64,000 nucleotides of DNA from Plasmodium relictum (taxonomy: Eukaryota > Apicomplexa > Aconoidasida > Haemosporida > Plasmodiidae). The stretch's first letter is position 1, and every line of letters begins with the position of its first letter. Below the pieces are notes generated by a model that made no database searches, was not told the origin of the DNA, and saw nothing but the letters and a program-made list of their open reading frames with translations. Of the stretch, positions 10,987-22,400 are shown one piece after another. A program made the position numbers and the translations under genes. Where the stretch lies: contig NC_041685.1 in assembly GCF_900005765.1 (NCBI RefSeq), forward strand, positions 682,001-746,000, given 5' to 3'.

Positions 10987-11751
10987 AATATAATTCTATT
11001 TTTTTTTTTATAAATTTTAGGTGTGCCTAATGCATCTACATTCATAATAATTTTTTTTAAATAAATAAAAAAAAAAGGATGTTTTTTATTGCCTTTTTCT
11101 CTCTTTTTTTAAATTATTTAAAAAGTTATTTTATTTAATTTTTTTTTTTTTTTTTTTGCGTATATTAAATTTTATTAAAAGATAATTATAAAATTCAAAA
11201 AAATTCAATTTAAAAAAGCTAAGTTATTTTGTTTAAAATAAGAACCTGGAAAAATATTATTTCTTTTATAATATAGAAATCTCAAATAAATAAAATTTTA
11301 ATTTTTTTAAAAGAGCATAAAACTTGTTTATCTTTTTGTAATATGTAAAAAAAATTTTATTAAATTTTTATTCCTTTATATATTTTAAAATATTTGTTAA
11401 TAACTCAATTTAGAAAAATAGTTATTGGAAATTGTACTTTTATGTTATTTCTAAGATGTTAAATTAAAATCATATATATAAAAGAAGTTATTTTATATAT
11501 ATTATTTATTTTCTCTTTTCAAAGAAATGAAGTTTTGTTAAATTATAAGAAATTTCAATTTTTTATTTTTTATTTTCTGCAATATTTTTAAAAACATCTG
11601 TGCTAATATTAATTGGAACTATCATAAAATTTTTTTTTTTTAAATTTGAAAAAAGTTATTGTAAGGTAAAAATTAATAGTAGAAATATATTAATTATCTT
11701 CAACAATTTTTTAGTGAATTATAACTTTTTTTTTTTTTCGTATTTTTTAAA
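10987..11751. other. Intergenic spacer
   Basis: About 0.77 kb between two plus-strand genes: AT-rich with long T-runs, no exon or RNA gene seen. Probably the 3' UTR of the secreted protein and the promoter of the 1491-residue gene. Confidence 0.55.
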
Positions 11752-14700
11752 ATGGATAATGAAAGTACTGGAAAACTTTTAAATAATGATACATCAAGAG
11801 GAAATAATAACCTTGATGGTTTAAACCAAATTAAAGAAAACAGTAACATTTTTTTGAAGAATACATTAAATTTATTTAAAGATATAAAAAATGAAAATGT
11901 ATTTTACAATATTATTGAAAATATAAATACCTACATAAATAAATTGAAAAAAGAAAACGAATTTCATGATTTTCTTTTTTCATATAATGGTCTTATTGAA
12001 GAATATTATACTGTATATGAAGAATATATAGTTTTTACTAAAATTATAGAAAATCTGAATTCATTAGATATAATTGAAATATTAATAATTCTCAATTTTA
12101 ATAAAAGAATATTTGATATATTATTGTTTTCTTATAATGATTTGTATTTAATTGAAGTAAAAAGAATTTACCATATTTTATTTGAATTAACATATGTATT
12201 AATTGAAAATTTAACTATTTACGAAGAAAAAAATTCTTTTAGCAGTGAATTAATAGATAAAATGTTTTTAAGAAATGATTTAAAATATATTAATAAAAAA
12301 CAAATTAACAATATTTATATTTATATAAATGAAAAAAATTGTGATTATATGAATATGGTATTTTCTTTACTAGAATTCATTTTAGATCTTAATGATAAAA
12401 TTTACAATTATTTTTTGAATAGCAACATTGATTGCACTAACTATATTAATGAATTGATTATAATAAAAAAAGATATATATGAAAAATTAGATGATAATAA
12501 TAATGAAAAGCATTATCTTCCTGATTTATATAATGAAGAAGATTTTAATTCAATTGAAAAAAATAACTTATTAATAAATAATATGTATTTTAAAAAAAGG
12601 AAGAATGAAGATTATGATGATTATATAAAAAATTATATCTATACAGAAAAAAAGTATAATGAAAATAAATCAACTGAAAAAGAAAAAAAATTATTAGATT
12701 GCATATATATATGTAATTATGAAAACAATATTGTTTTAATAAAAAATAATAACGGTAATAATGGAAATGTCGAAGAAAAAAAAGAAAAAAATAAGTTTGC
12801 TTCTGAAATGAAATTAACGAATATCAATTTAAATTTATTAAAAATAAGTATATGTACTCTTTTCAAAGCAAAAAAAATTACACAATACATGAATGAAAAT
12901 TTTTTTAAAAGATTTTTTTACGTGTTTAATGATATGCTAAATGATATAATAAAAAGCCTACATAAAAAAAATTATATACTCTTTTTAGATTATTTTTTTA
13001 GTGATATATTAAAAAGTGTTATTTTGCTAGTTTTTTATTATAATGAAAATATCGAAGATACTCCTAAACAGACTATGTTATTTTATAAAAGTTTAAATAA
13101 AGTGATTGATCATATATCTATTTACTTACACAATAAGAAAATTTTTTACGAAATCTATTATGATAAAAATATAACAAAAAATTTTTTTAATGTCAAAAAA
13201 TTTTTATATAATTTTGATAAAACATATTATATGCTGTTTTATATATTTTATACAATAATAGAAAAAACAAACCATTTAAATAATGAAATATTTTTATTTT
13301 TTTGTAGTGAAATAATAAATAAGAAAGAGAAAAATGAAGATAAGAAAGTAAAAATTTGTGGTTTAGAAGAAAAAGAAAAAATTGTTAAATTAAAATTGGA
13401 GAGACTGCATTTAAATAAAAACTTTCTAATTAATTATAAAAAAGAGGTGCAAGAAAAAAGTATAAATCGCATTATAACAATTTTTATTTTCCTTGAAAAA
13501 AAAATAAAAAAATATATTTGCTTTTTCAGATATATACTTTGTTTTATATGGAATAAATTTAAAAAGAAAAAAAAAAAGAAAAAAAAGGATACTTTAAGTG
13601 ATTTTGATATAATTATAAAAAAAATTGAATATGTCTTATTAGATATGTTTATTAAATTTACTGATACATTGATAATATACAAATATTGTTTTAGTGAAAA
13701 GAATGATACTACAAAAGTCTGCTTCTTTGACGAATTTCATTTATATATGAAATCTATACAGCAAATAATTTTTACTAGTTTTATTTTTATACCTAATAAT
13801 ATAATAAACAAAATAGATAAATATACAAAAGATAAATCAAATTTAGTTAAATATAATATAGAAGAAAATGAATTTATTGAATTTAATAAGAAACTATATT
13901 TCTTTAGTGAGTTAAATGATGAAAAGAAAAACAACATAAGAAATAAAGAAAAAAACATTGTAAATATATCAGATACCTTTGACAATCAATGGAAAAATGT
14001 TGGTGAAGGAATAGAAGATGAATATAATATTTATAAAGGAGATGGTATATCATCACATGAAAATGGGAAGATTAATACTAAGAAAGAAAATATTTGTAAC
14101 TTTGATTCAGTTAGAGAGAAAATATTAAAATATGACATTCATAATAATACAAAAATGGAAAAAATTAATAATTTTACTGAATATGATATAATTGTCTTAA
14201 ATATTTTAAGTGTCATCTTTATGAATATAATGAAAGAGGTGATTAATAATAAATATAAATTCGTTTATTTTAAAAATTCTATAATTCATATTGAACTTTT
14301 AAAGAAATTATTATATATATTAATTAATAATAAAAATACAACTGATAATATTTATGATTTTGAAGAAAAAAAAATATATATAAATAAAGAAAAAGGAGAT
14401 TTAGACAGTTATTTTTGTTTTCCTTATGAATTTTTATCATCAATTATTATTTCTCAGTTAAATTGTTTTATGAATGACAATTTATGTAATTATAAAATAT
14501 ATATCGTATTTCTTGAATTTCTTTTTTATATCAGTTCATCAATTAATCCTTTTTTTTTTTATATATCAAAAAAAATATGGGAATATTTAGGTTATTTTAT
14601 CAATAAAAGTAATGATGTGATATCATTATCAGTTTTATTGCAAATATTATTTTATTTAATTTCTGATAAAGACAAAACTTATGTTGTAAAAAACAATGAA

Positions 14701-16227
14701 ATAATATTTCATAAAATAAAAAAAACTAATAGCAAGCAATATTTATTATTTCTATTTTTAAAAAATCAAGTTGTTTTAAATAGAAATGGGAAAAATTATT
14801 TATTTTTTTTTCATATTTTTTTAAAAAATGTAAATTCGGAAAAATTAATAGCAACAGTTATGAAAAGCTTTTTTTATAAATTTCATATGAATTTACAATA
14901 TTCTTTAAATATATTATTAAAATATTTAAATGCTTATGAACAGAAGGTAGAGAAAAGAGAAAAGGAAGAAAAAGAACGAGAAGAAAAAGAATTAAGCAAT
15001 GAAAAAAAGGAGAAGAAAAATGTCCATGAAAATTTAGAAATAAATAATACTGAATATAAGAATAGTCCCAATAGAAATGTATCATTATCAAAAAATTTAT
15101 TTCAAAAAAGTGAGCAAAATGAGGAAATAATAGATGAATGTAAAATAATATCTATTTTTATTTATTTTGATATAATAAAAATACTTCCAGAAAAGTTCCT
15201 TCATTTTGCAAGCGAGATAAACTTAATGAAGGAATTTCAAAACTTTTTTTATTTTTTAATATATTTATATGATGAATTTAAATTGCTTGAAAAAAGAAAT
15301 GAAAAATATATACATACAAAAATTTTTAATAGAATAAAAATAACGAAAGGACAGTATTATTATAATTGTGCAAAAATATATTTTCCTATAATAACTTCAT
15401 CATTAATATCTCATTTTTTATTTTCTCTTTTAAATGAAAATTCTTTTTTATCAAATTTCCGAATCATAAAATTTTACGAAAGCTTCTTTAGTAATAAGTA
15501 CTTATATACATTATGTAACAATTATATTTATATAAAAATTTTGAATGAAGCTTTTATAATTTTGTTACATCTAAAGAAAACTGAAAATTACTTAAATAAT
15601 TTTGAAAATTTAAATGATAAAAAAAATGAAATAAAAGAAAGCTTAGAAGAATTTTGTGAAAATTTAATAGGATATGAGAAAAATAAGAATGATTTAAAGG
15701 AAGCATACAACTCTAATAATAAAATAGATAAGGATTTAAATATTTTCTCATGCCTTTTTAAAGTATATATTATTTTTCTTAAAGAATATTCTTACTTTTT
15801 TTTTTCATCTATGATTATATTAATTAAAAAGAATATTATATTAAATGAGTTTAATTTCATAGATTTTTATAAAAATGTATACAATAATTTAAAAAATGAG
15901 GAAAAATATTCTCCTTCTTTTAAACACTTAATGTTATCCATATTTGAATATTTTTTTAATAAAAATAATAAAATTTTGGATAATGAAAACATTGAAAATA
16001 TCCTAATAGATAAAAAGGAAAATATAAAATTATTACATAACAGGAAAAATTTTCTAAATATTTTTTTTCAGAATTGTTGTTCTTCTAAATTATTGTCTAA
16101 TTTTTATTTAAAAAGTAAACTTTCAAAATTCTTACAAAGAAATTTAAGAACAATTTCAAGTGACAATGATGTTGAAAATTTATCTAATATGCTACTTGTT
16201 AATCTTCATAATTGGACAAATATTTAA
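11752..16227 (+). CDS. Large conserved-type Plasmodium protein, unknown function (1491 aa)
   Basis: One uninterrupted reading frame of 1491 residues from ATG to stop. Composition is Ile/Leu/Phe/Lys/Asn-rich, mostly predicted helical, with long hydrophobic-heptad stretches that look like an alpha-solenoid. Low-complexity inserts break these: a lysine run near residues 609-616, an acidic/Lys region near 720-800 and a Lys/Glu-rich segment near 1065-1090. There is no signal peptide (MDNESTGKLLNN) and no convincing transmembrane topology. The well-behaved C-terminus (KLSKFLQRNLRTISS...MLLVNLHNWTNI) argues for a real, structured protein. I do not recognise a domain. A HEAT/ARM-like or exportin/nucleoporin-like scaffold is possible but is speculation. 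Confidence 0.75.
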   Translation: MDNESTGKLLNNDTSRGNNNLDGLNQIKENSNIFLKNTLNLFKDIKNENVFYNIIENINTYINKLKKENEFHDFLFSYNGLIEEYYTVYEEYIVFTKIIENLNSLDIIEILIILNFNKRIFDILLFSYNDLYLIEVKRIYHILFELTYVLIENLTIYEEKNSFSSELIDKMFLRNDLKYINKKQINNIYIYINEKNCDYMNMVFSLLEFILDLNDKIYNYFLNSNIDCTNYINELIIIKKDIYEKLDDNNNEKHYLPDLYNEEDFNSIEKNNLLINNMYFKKRKNEDYDDYIKNYIYTEKKYNENKSTEKEKKLLDCIYICNYENNIVLIKNNNGNNGNVEEKKEKNKFASEMKLTNINLNLLKISICTLFKAKKITQYMNENFFKRFFYVFNDMLNDIIKSLHKKNYILFLDYFFSDILKSVILLVFYYNENIEDTPKQTMLFYKSLNKVIDHISIYLHNKKIFYEIYYDKNITKNFFNVKKFLYNFDKTYYMLFYIFYTIIEKTNHLNNEIFLFFCSEIINKKEKNEDKKVKICGLEEKEKIVKLKLERLHLNKNFLINYKKEVQEKSINRIITIFIFLEKKIKKYICFFRYILCFIWNKFKKKKKKKKKDTLSDFDIIIKKIEYVLLDMFIKFTDTLIIYKYCFSEKNDTTKVCFFDEFHLYMKSIQQIIFTSFIFIPNNIINKIDKYTKDKSNLVKYNIEENEFIEFNKKLYFFSELNDEKKNNIRNKEKNIVNISDTFDNQWKNVGEGIEDEYNIYKGDGISSHENGKINTKKENICNFDSVREKILKYDIHNNTKMEKINNFTEYDIIVLNILSVIFMNIMKEVINNKYKFVYFKNSIIHIELLKKLLYILINNKNTTDNIYDFEEKKIYINKEKGDLDSYFCFPYEFLSSIIISQLNCFMNDNLCNYKIYIVFLEFLFYISSSINPFFFYISKKIWEYLGYFINKSNDVISLSVLLQILFYLISDKDKTYVVKNNEIIFHKIKKTNSKQYLLFLFLKNQVVLNRNGKNYLFFFHIFLKNVNSEKLIATVMKSFFYKFHMNLQYSLNILLKYLNAYEQKVEKREKEEKEREEKELSNEKKEKKNVHENLEINNTEYKNSPNRNVSLSKNLFQKSEQNEEIIDECKIISIFIYFDIIKILPEKFLHFASEINLMKEFQNFFYFLIYLYDEFKLLEKRNEKYIHTKIFNRIKITKGQYYYNCAKIYFPIITSSLISHFLFSLLNENSFLSNFRIIKFYESFFSNKYLYTLCNNYIYIKILNEAFIILLHLKKTENYLNNFENLNDKKNEIKESLEEFCENLIGYEKNKNDLKEAYNSNNKIDKDLNIFSCLFKVYIIFLKEYSYFFFSSMIILIKKNIILNEFNFIDFYKNVYNNLKNEEKYSPSFKHLMLSIFEYFFNKNNKILDNENIENILIDKKENIKLLHNRKNFLNIFFQNCCSSKLLSNFYLKSKLSKFLQRNLRTISSDNDVENLSNMLLVNLHNWTNI

Positions 16228-17704
16228 GAAAAAAAAAATATATATATATATTCAAGTTATTTACAAAATATATACACATTTTCACTAGTTAATTATCTCC
16301 AATTTTTTTAAGTACTACTTTTATTTCTTTTTAATAAATAATTTTTTTTTTTTTTTTTTTTTTTTTGTATATTATTATTGTTTACATTTAATAATTATAA
16401 ACTAAAAAAAAAAAAAGATAAATTTAGTTATAAATATTTAATACATTGCTTTCTTTTATAATTTAAAATAATAATAGTGAAAAAATTATATTTATAAAAT
16501 AAGATTAAAAAATAAAAAAGATTAAAATGAAAATTAATGCACACGAAGTAAAAAGAAAAATCGTAAATAAAAAAATTTAATTTTTTTTTTATAGTAAAAT
16601 ATATAAATATTTGCACAAGTATTGTAAGATGCCAAAAAAAAAAAAAAAAAAATTAAAAGTGTAAGTAAATGAATAAATCCCTTAAGTCTATTATTATTTG
16701 TATTTTCTTTTTTCTTTTTAAAGCGTAAAATTAGAAAAAATAATATATTGTGTATTTTTTTTTTTTTTTTTACATATAATCATTAGAACATTTTCAATTA
16801 TAGTTCTAAAAGTTATTTTACTATTACTCCTTTTTTAGAAAAAAAAAAAAATTGTTCAAAGTTTTTTCTAAATAAAACTTTAAATTTGTTCATTTTTTTT
16901 TTTTTTTCTGTTATAGTTGTTCTATATGTATATATTTACATATTCTTGTACGTTTATTCATTTATCTTATATTTTTTATCTTTTAAATTTGTAGTATATT
17001 TTGATTTGTTATTCGTTCTTTTTAATAGTTATTTTTTTTTTTAAATTCTAAATTTTTTTAAATATTTATCTTTTTTTCCTAATTTCATTAATATGCATTT
17101 TTTTGATGAAATTTTATTTTATTTTTATACGGTTATATGTAATTTTTTTTCTTTTTTTTTTTTTTATTAGTACAATGTTTCCTATTAACTTAAGGATTAC
17201 ATATTATTTATATCATATATAGAGTATATGCATACTTTTTTTTCTTATAATTTTTAAAATTATGTATAGTAATTTGTATTTCTACAATTAATTATTATGA
17301 TCATAATAATGTACATAAGTATTTTATAATTTTTATAACTCATTTTTTTATAAGTAATCTATTAGATTTTTTTTTTCTGTTTTTTGTGATATATAACGCA
17401 TGTCTATAAATGTGTAAAAGTTAATTTTTATTTTTTTATTTCTTTTTATATATAATAAATAAAAAATAAGAGTAATTAAAATGTAAATACTCTTATAGAA
17501 AATAAAAAATAATAATGAAACCAAAAAAAAATACATAAAAAAAGGGAGAAAAAAGGAAAAAAAAAAAAAAAATAGAAAAACAGAAATTAATATAGATAAA
17601 AAAATAAAATAATATAATTTAAAAGATATACATTTAATTTAAAGTAGTTTGATGTTATTATCATTGAATATTTTTTTAATATTTTATCTAAAAATAATTT
17701 ACTT

Positions 17705-17739
<35 letters not shown>

Positions 17740-17748
17740 TTTATTATA
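16228..17748. other. Intergenic spacer
   Basis: About 1.5 kb of very AT-rich DNA with T-runs up to about 23 nt (near 16344-16366) and a TA microsatellite immediately upstream of the GTPase start (about 17708-17740). No coding exon or RNA gene seen. Confidence 0.55.
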
Positions 17749-18821
17749 ATGGGTAATAAAATAATAACATTTTTTAGAGATTGCTGTAATAAATTATTTA
17801 ATAGAAAAATAATTTTTCAAATAAGAATTTGTGGTCCAGCTCAGAGTGGGAAAACAACTTTTGTAAAATATTTGTTATACAATAAATTTTTAAAAGTAAA
17901 ACCAACAGAAGGTTATTTTACTTTATTTTATTTTTCTTTAGTACTATTTTATAATTTTTACATTCATAAGAATGAATACTCATCTAATTTTTAAATAGGT
18001 CTTTTTGTTGAAAAAATCGATTTTGAAGAATTTTCAGTCATCATATGGGATTCAAGATATAATATAGAAGATGATGTAAAAAAAAAAAAAAAATAAATAA
18101 ATAAATAAAATAAATAAATAAAAATAAAATTTACATTTTTATCATAATTTGTGTTATATATATGTACGTATATTTTGTTTGTTTATTTAATTTCTTTTTG
18201 GAAATTTTTAGGTATCTATTAATAGGATAGATATTGATGCAGTTATTTATTTCATTGATATATCTGACCCAGGAAGACTAAAAATAGGTTTTTAAGAGAA
18301 AAAATATGATACATATATATATATATAATAAAAAGAAATTTTATATATATTAAAAATATTGTTTATATAATAGTTAAAATTAATGTGTAATAGATAAATA
18401 ATAGTAACAAATTTTATACTAAATATCTCTCGTTTAATTTATTATTATTTTTTTTATTTCATAATAGCCAAAAAGGGATTTTATAAAACTTTACAAGATT
18501 TTAGTCATATAGATGATTTTTTAATTTTAGCAAGTAAAAGAGATAAAAAGAACTGTATGCCCTTAGAACATGTTAGAAATGAATTAAAAATAGACCATAT
18601 TGTTGATAGAAATTGGTAAGAAAGATAAGTATAATATTTATTGACATTTAAGTTTTTTAAATAATGTAATATATCATTTATATATAATAAAATATATATA
18701 TTTTTTTATTAAAAGCCATTTAGAGGAATGCTCATCTAAAACGGGATACGGAATAGAATCTTCAATGAATTGGCTTTTTAACCAACTAATGATTAAAAGA
18801 AAAAAAAAAATATGTTTTTAA
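17749..18821 (+). CDS. Arf-like (ARL) small GTPase with non-canonical switch II, five exons
   Basis: Exons 17749-17911, 17999-18075, 18212-18287, 18468-18615 and 18716-18821; 570 nt, 189 residues, all phases consistent. MGNK at the N-terminus offers Gly2 for myristoylation, and CC at 12-13 could be palmitoylated (inference). Arf-family landmarks: P-loop GPAQSGKT (29-36), switch I KPTEG (Thr53), interswitch strands ending in IIWD (Asp72), and SSKTGYG (161-167) in the G5 position. Two landmarks deviate. The switch II WDxGGQ motif reads WDSRYN (71-76), losing both glycines and the catalytic glutamine. The NKxD base-recognition motif reads SKRD (128-131). The fold and family are clear; ordinary GTP hydrolysis is doubtful. 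The last exon ends with a basic tail (KRKKKICF). It could be a constitutively bound or pseudo-GTPase. Confidence 0.88.
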
Positions 18822-19456
18822 AAGTAAATATCTTTAATTTTTTCTTTTCATTTCTCTTTTTTTTTTTTTTTTTTTGTGTTATTAATTATTAAATTTTTTT
18901 TTATTTACATTTAATTTTTTCATTAAAAACTTAAAATATATATCTTAAAGGATTGTCCTAATAAATAGTTATTAAACAAAATAATAAATAAGTTATAAAT
19001 TAATGAATCAAAAATATATAAAAAAAAATTTATTTTTCGCAATACAAATTATTATTTTGTCTAAATATATAGTAAAAGAAAAATGAAAAAGTAAAATTAA
19101 AATAAAACATAAAATTGAAATGCTTTTATTATTATAATAATATTATTAATGTTATCGATGTAATTAATATTTTAATCTTTTGCATTCCTAAAGCAAAAAT
19201 ATATAAAATGTTATTTTTATTTTATATCTCTGAAACTATAATTTATGTAGTAGAAAAAATAAATAAATAAATAAAATAAAAATAGTTCCCTTTTAAAAAA
19301 AAAAATAAATAAAAATAAAATAAATATAAAACAGTGTCAAGGTATTTTTCATTTTTTTTTTTTTTTTTTGTTTAAAAATGTGATATAAATTCTTCGCATT
19401 ATATGAAAAGTATTTGAAAATACAAATTTATAAAGTAAAAAAAAAAAAAAATAGAA
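18822..19456. other. Intergenic spacer
   Basis: About 0.63 kb, AT-rich, with T-runs and A-runs up to the downstream ATG. No exon or RNA gene seen. Confidence 0.55.
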
Positions 19457-22400
19457 ATGCAAAAATGTATTAATTTTTCTATTTACATTGTTTTTTTGTT
19501 AGTTTTAAATATTTATTGTGTAAAAGTAAAAAGTAACTGTTATAGTTACGCAATTAATAAAATTTCTAATTATAAACATAAACACAAAAGGAAAATAATC
19601 AGAAAATATGCAAAAAAAAAAAAAGTGAAAGATGAATATGAGGAATATTTTAAAGAATTAGATAAATTATTCAATGAATGTGATTATGATGACAAACAAG
19701 TAGAGGAAGAAGAAAAAAAAAAAGAACAAGAATTAAATTCTATTACTGAAAAAGATTTACTTGATATAAATTTTTGTAATTATGAAAATGATCCTAGAAG
19801 TTTATCTAATTTAGTTAAGGATAAAAGCAAAGAAGAAATAGAAAAGGAAAAATTAATAGAAGAAGAAAAAAGAAATAGAAATGAAAAAATAACAATGCAG
19901 TACAGTTATGACTATGATAGGGTTTTGAAAAAAAAATTTCTTGAAGAAAAAATAGAATATAAAAAGAAATTTACTTTAAAAGAAAAAAAAGAAAATATAG
20001 TTGAAAGTGTTGATATTAATTTAATGAACGATTTTTTAAATAATTATAAAAATGATTTTCCCAGATCATTTTACAAAGGAAAAAGGGATAAATATTTTGG
20101 TAGAGAAGATATAGTAAATGATGAAGATAATGAAAATATAGGAGGTGAAAAAAATAAGGAAATGCCTGTAAATGAAGAAAATAAAGAAGAAAATATAAAT
20201 GATAAAATGCTAAGAGAAAATTTAGAAAGTATAGATTTTTTAAAAAAAATAAAAAATGATTTTTATATTGAAAGAGATAATTACATAAATGAATCGATAG
20301 AAGAAATTAAGAAACAATATAATGATAAGATCATTAATAGAGATAGCAAAAATAAAGATTTTGCTAATAGTTATCTTAATACGAATTTTAATGAACAAAA
20401 GAAATTAGATAAGTATAAAGAATTTGATGAATTTGTGAGTGAAAAAATAAAAAATAGTGCAACAGATGATAATATAAACAAGTTAATAATAAAAAAATAT
20501 ATATACATGTTCCAATTAGATGAAGAAATAAAACAAATAAATGAGAAAATAAAAAAAAGTGAAAATGTTGGTACTATTTTAGATATATTCAAAGATAACA
20601 AAAGGTTAAACATAATAAATATTATGTATGCTTTTATATATATATATAGATTTAAAACTCTAAATATAAATGAATATTTATATGATAAAAGATTTGCATA
20701 TTTAACTTATGCATTAGAAGAACTACTAAAATATTATTTATATGTACTTAATGAAAAAAAATATATAAATACTAGGACATTAATTTTGAATGATAAAAAC
20801 ATAATTTTTCTAATTAAATATATGAATCGTTTAAAACTATTTTACATTAATTTAAATATATATAACTTGCTAATTTTAATTTTGTCAAAATCATTTCACA
20901 TGTTTGATATTAATTCATTTATTATTTTATTGGCTTACTTAAATGAATACACTTATTTTAGTAATAATGTACATAAAAAAATAAATATATCAATAATACA
21001 TCAAATTTTTAATTATTTTAAAACAAAAGGAGTTCAATCATCAAATATTAATTTTAATCATTTTAAATTATTACTTCCTTTATTAATAAAATATAAATAT
21101 ATGGATAATCACACATTTAAATTATTATTCCATTACTTTGAGAAAGATATAAATCAAATTTTGGAATTCTTAAAAGATGAAAGCAATTTAGAAGAAAAAG
21201 AAATTTCTGATTTATTATTTTATGATGTAAAAACAAAAGAACAAACAAAAAATAAGGAAAATTATATTTCCTATTTAAAATATAAGAACATGGTTGAAAG
21301 AAAAAAAAATATGAATTTTTTAGCGCAATTACTACATTATTTGATGATATCTAAATTTAATGAAAGAGATGAAATAGTATTTAATTTAATAAAAATATTT
21401 ATAGATCATTTTAATTTATTTGATATAGAAGATTTATTGAATATTTTATTTAACTATGAATTATTTAAAAATGCTAATAAGGATATAATGATTCGATGTA
21501 AACAAGAATTATTATGTAAAAAAAGTTTATTAAAAGATTATGAAATAAATAAAATTTTATCTTTTTTCATATATAATTACAGAAAAGGTATAATTTTTGA
21601 AAATTATTATTCCAATTTTTTTAGAAATAAAAAATATACAATACTAAGAACTAATAATAATGAAAAAAGTAGTTTAATTTTAGATAAAAATATAAATAAC
21701 AGTTATTATAAAGAATTTGAAGTAGAAAAATATAAGTATATGATAAACCAGAGTGATAATAAAAACAGTATTAGTAATACTAATGAAACTATTAACAATT
21801 GCAATGATAATGCATCTAGTGATAAAAAGGAAAATAATAAATATGGCATCAATGATGAAAAATATATTAATATAAATAATATAGGTAATTATGACAGTAG
21901 TAATCAAAATATCAATAGTAATGATGCTCATACAAAAAAAAAACAGGATATAAAGAATTATTTGAGTGAAAAAGAAAATAATGATATAATAAAAGAAGTA
22001 TTAAAAAAAAAAAAAGATATAAAATTATTTAAACAGAATTCTATTTTGAATAAAACAACTTTTAAGGATTCTTTGTTCCTCTATGATTTAACTCATGATA
22101 TTCACATATATGTTAATTTTAGGAATGTCCATTTACTAAAATTTATTTATAATTTATATTTATTAAGCATATTATTTTATAAAAATCCTGATGCTATTCG
22201 TATTGTTTCCGAAATAGCAAATGATCTAGTAGACACGAATATCTTTTCCTTTATTGATCAGTATTCTTATTATCTGTATGAAGACATTTATATTGTAATA
22301 AAAGCATTTAAGTATATTTCATTTTTTTCATTAGATTTAATAAGTATATGGAAAAAATTCTTTTTTCTTTTACATAATTTTGTTAACGCATTAAATATAG

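Noticed and set aside
17700-17745. TA tract upstream of the Arf-like gene as a specific promoter element
   Set aside because: Comparable TA tracts occur in introns and in convergent 3' spacers throughout the window, so position alone gives no support.
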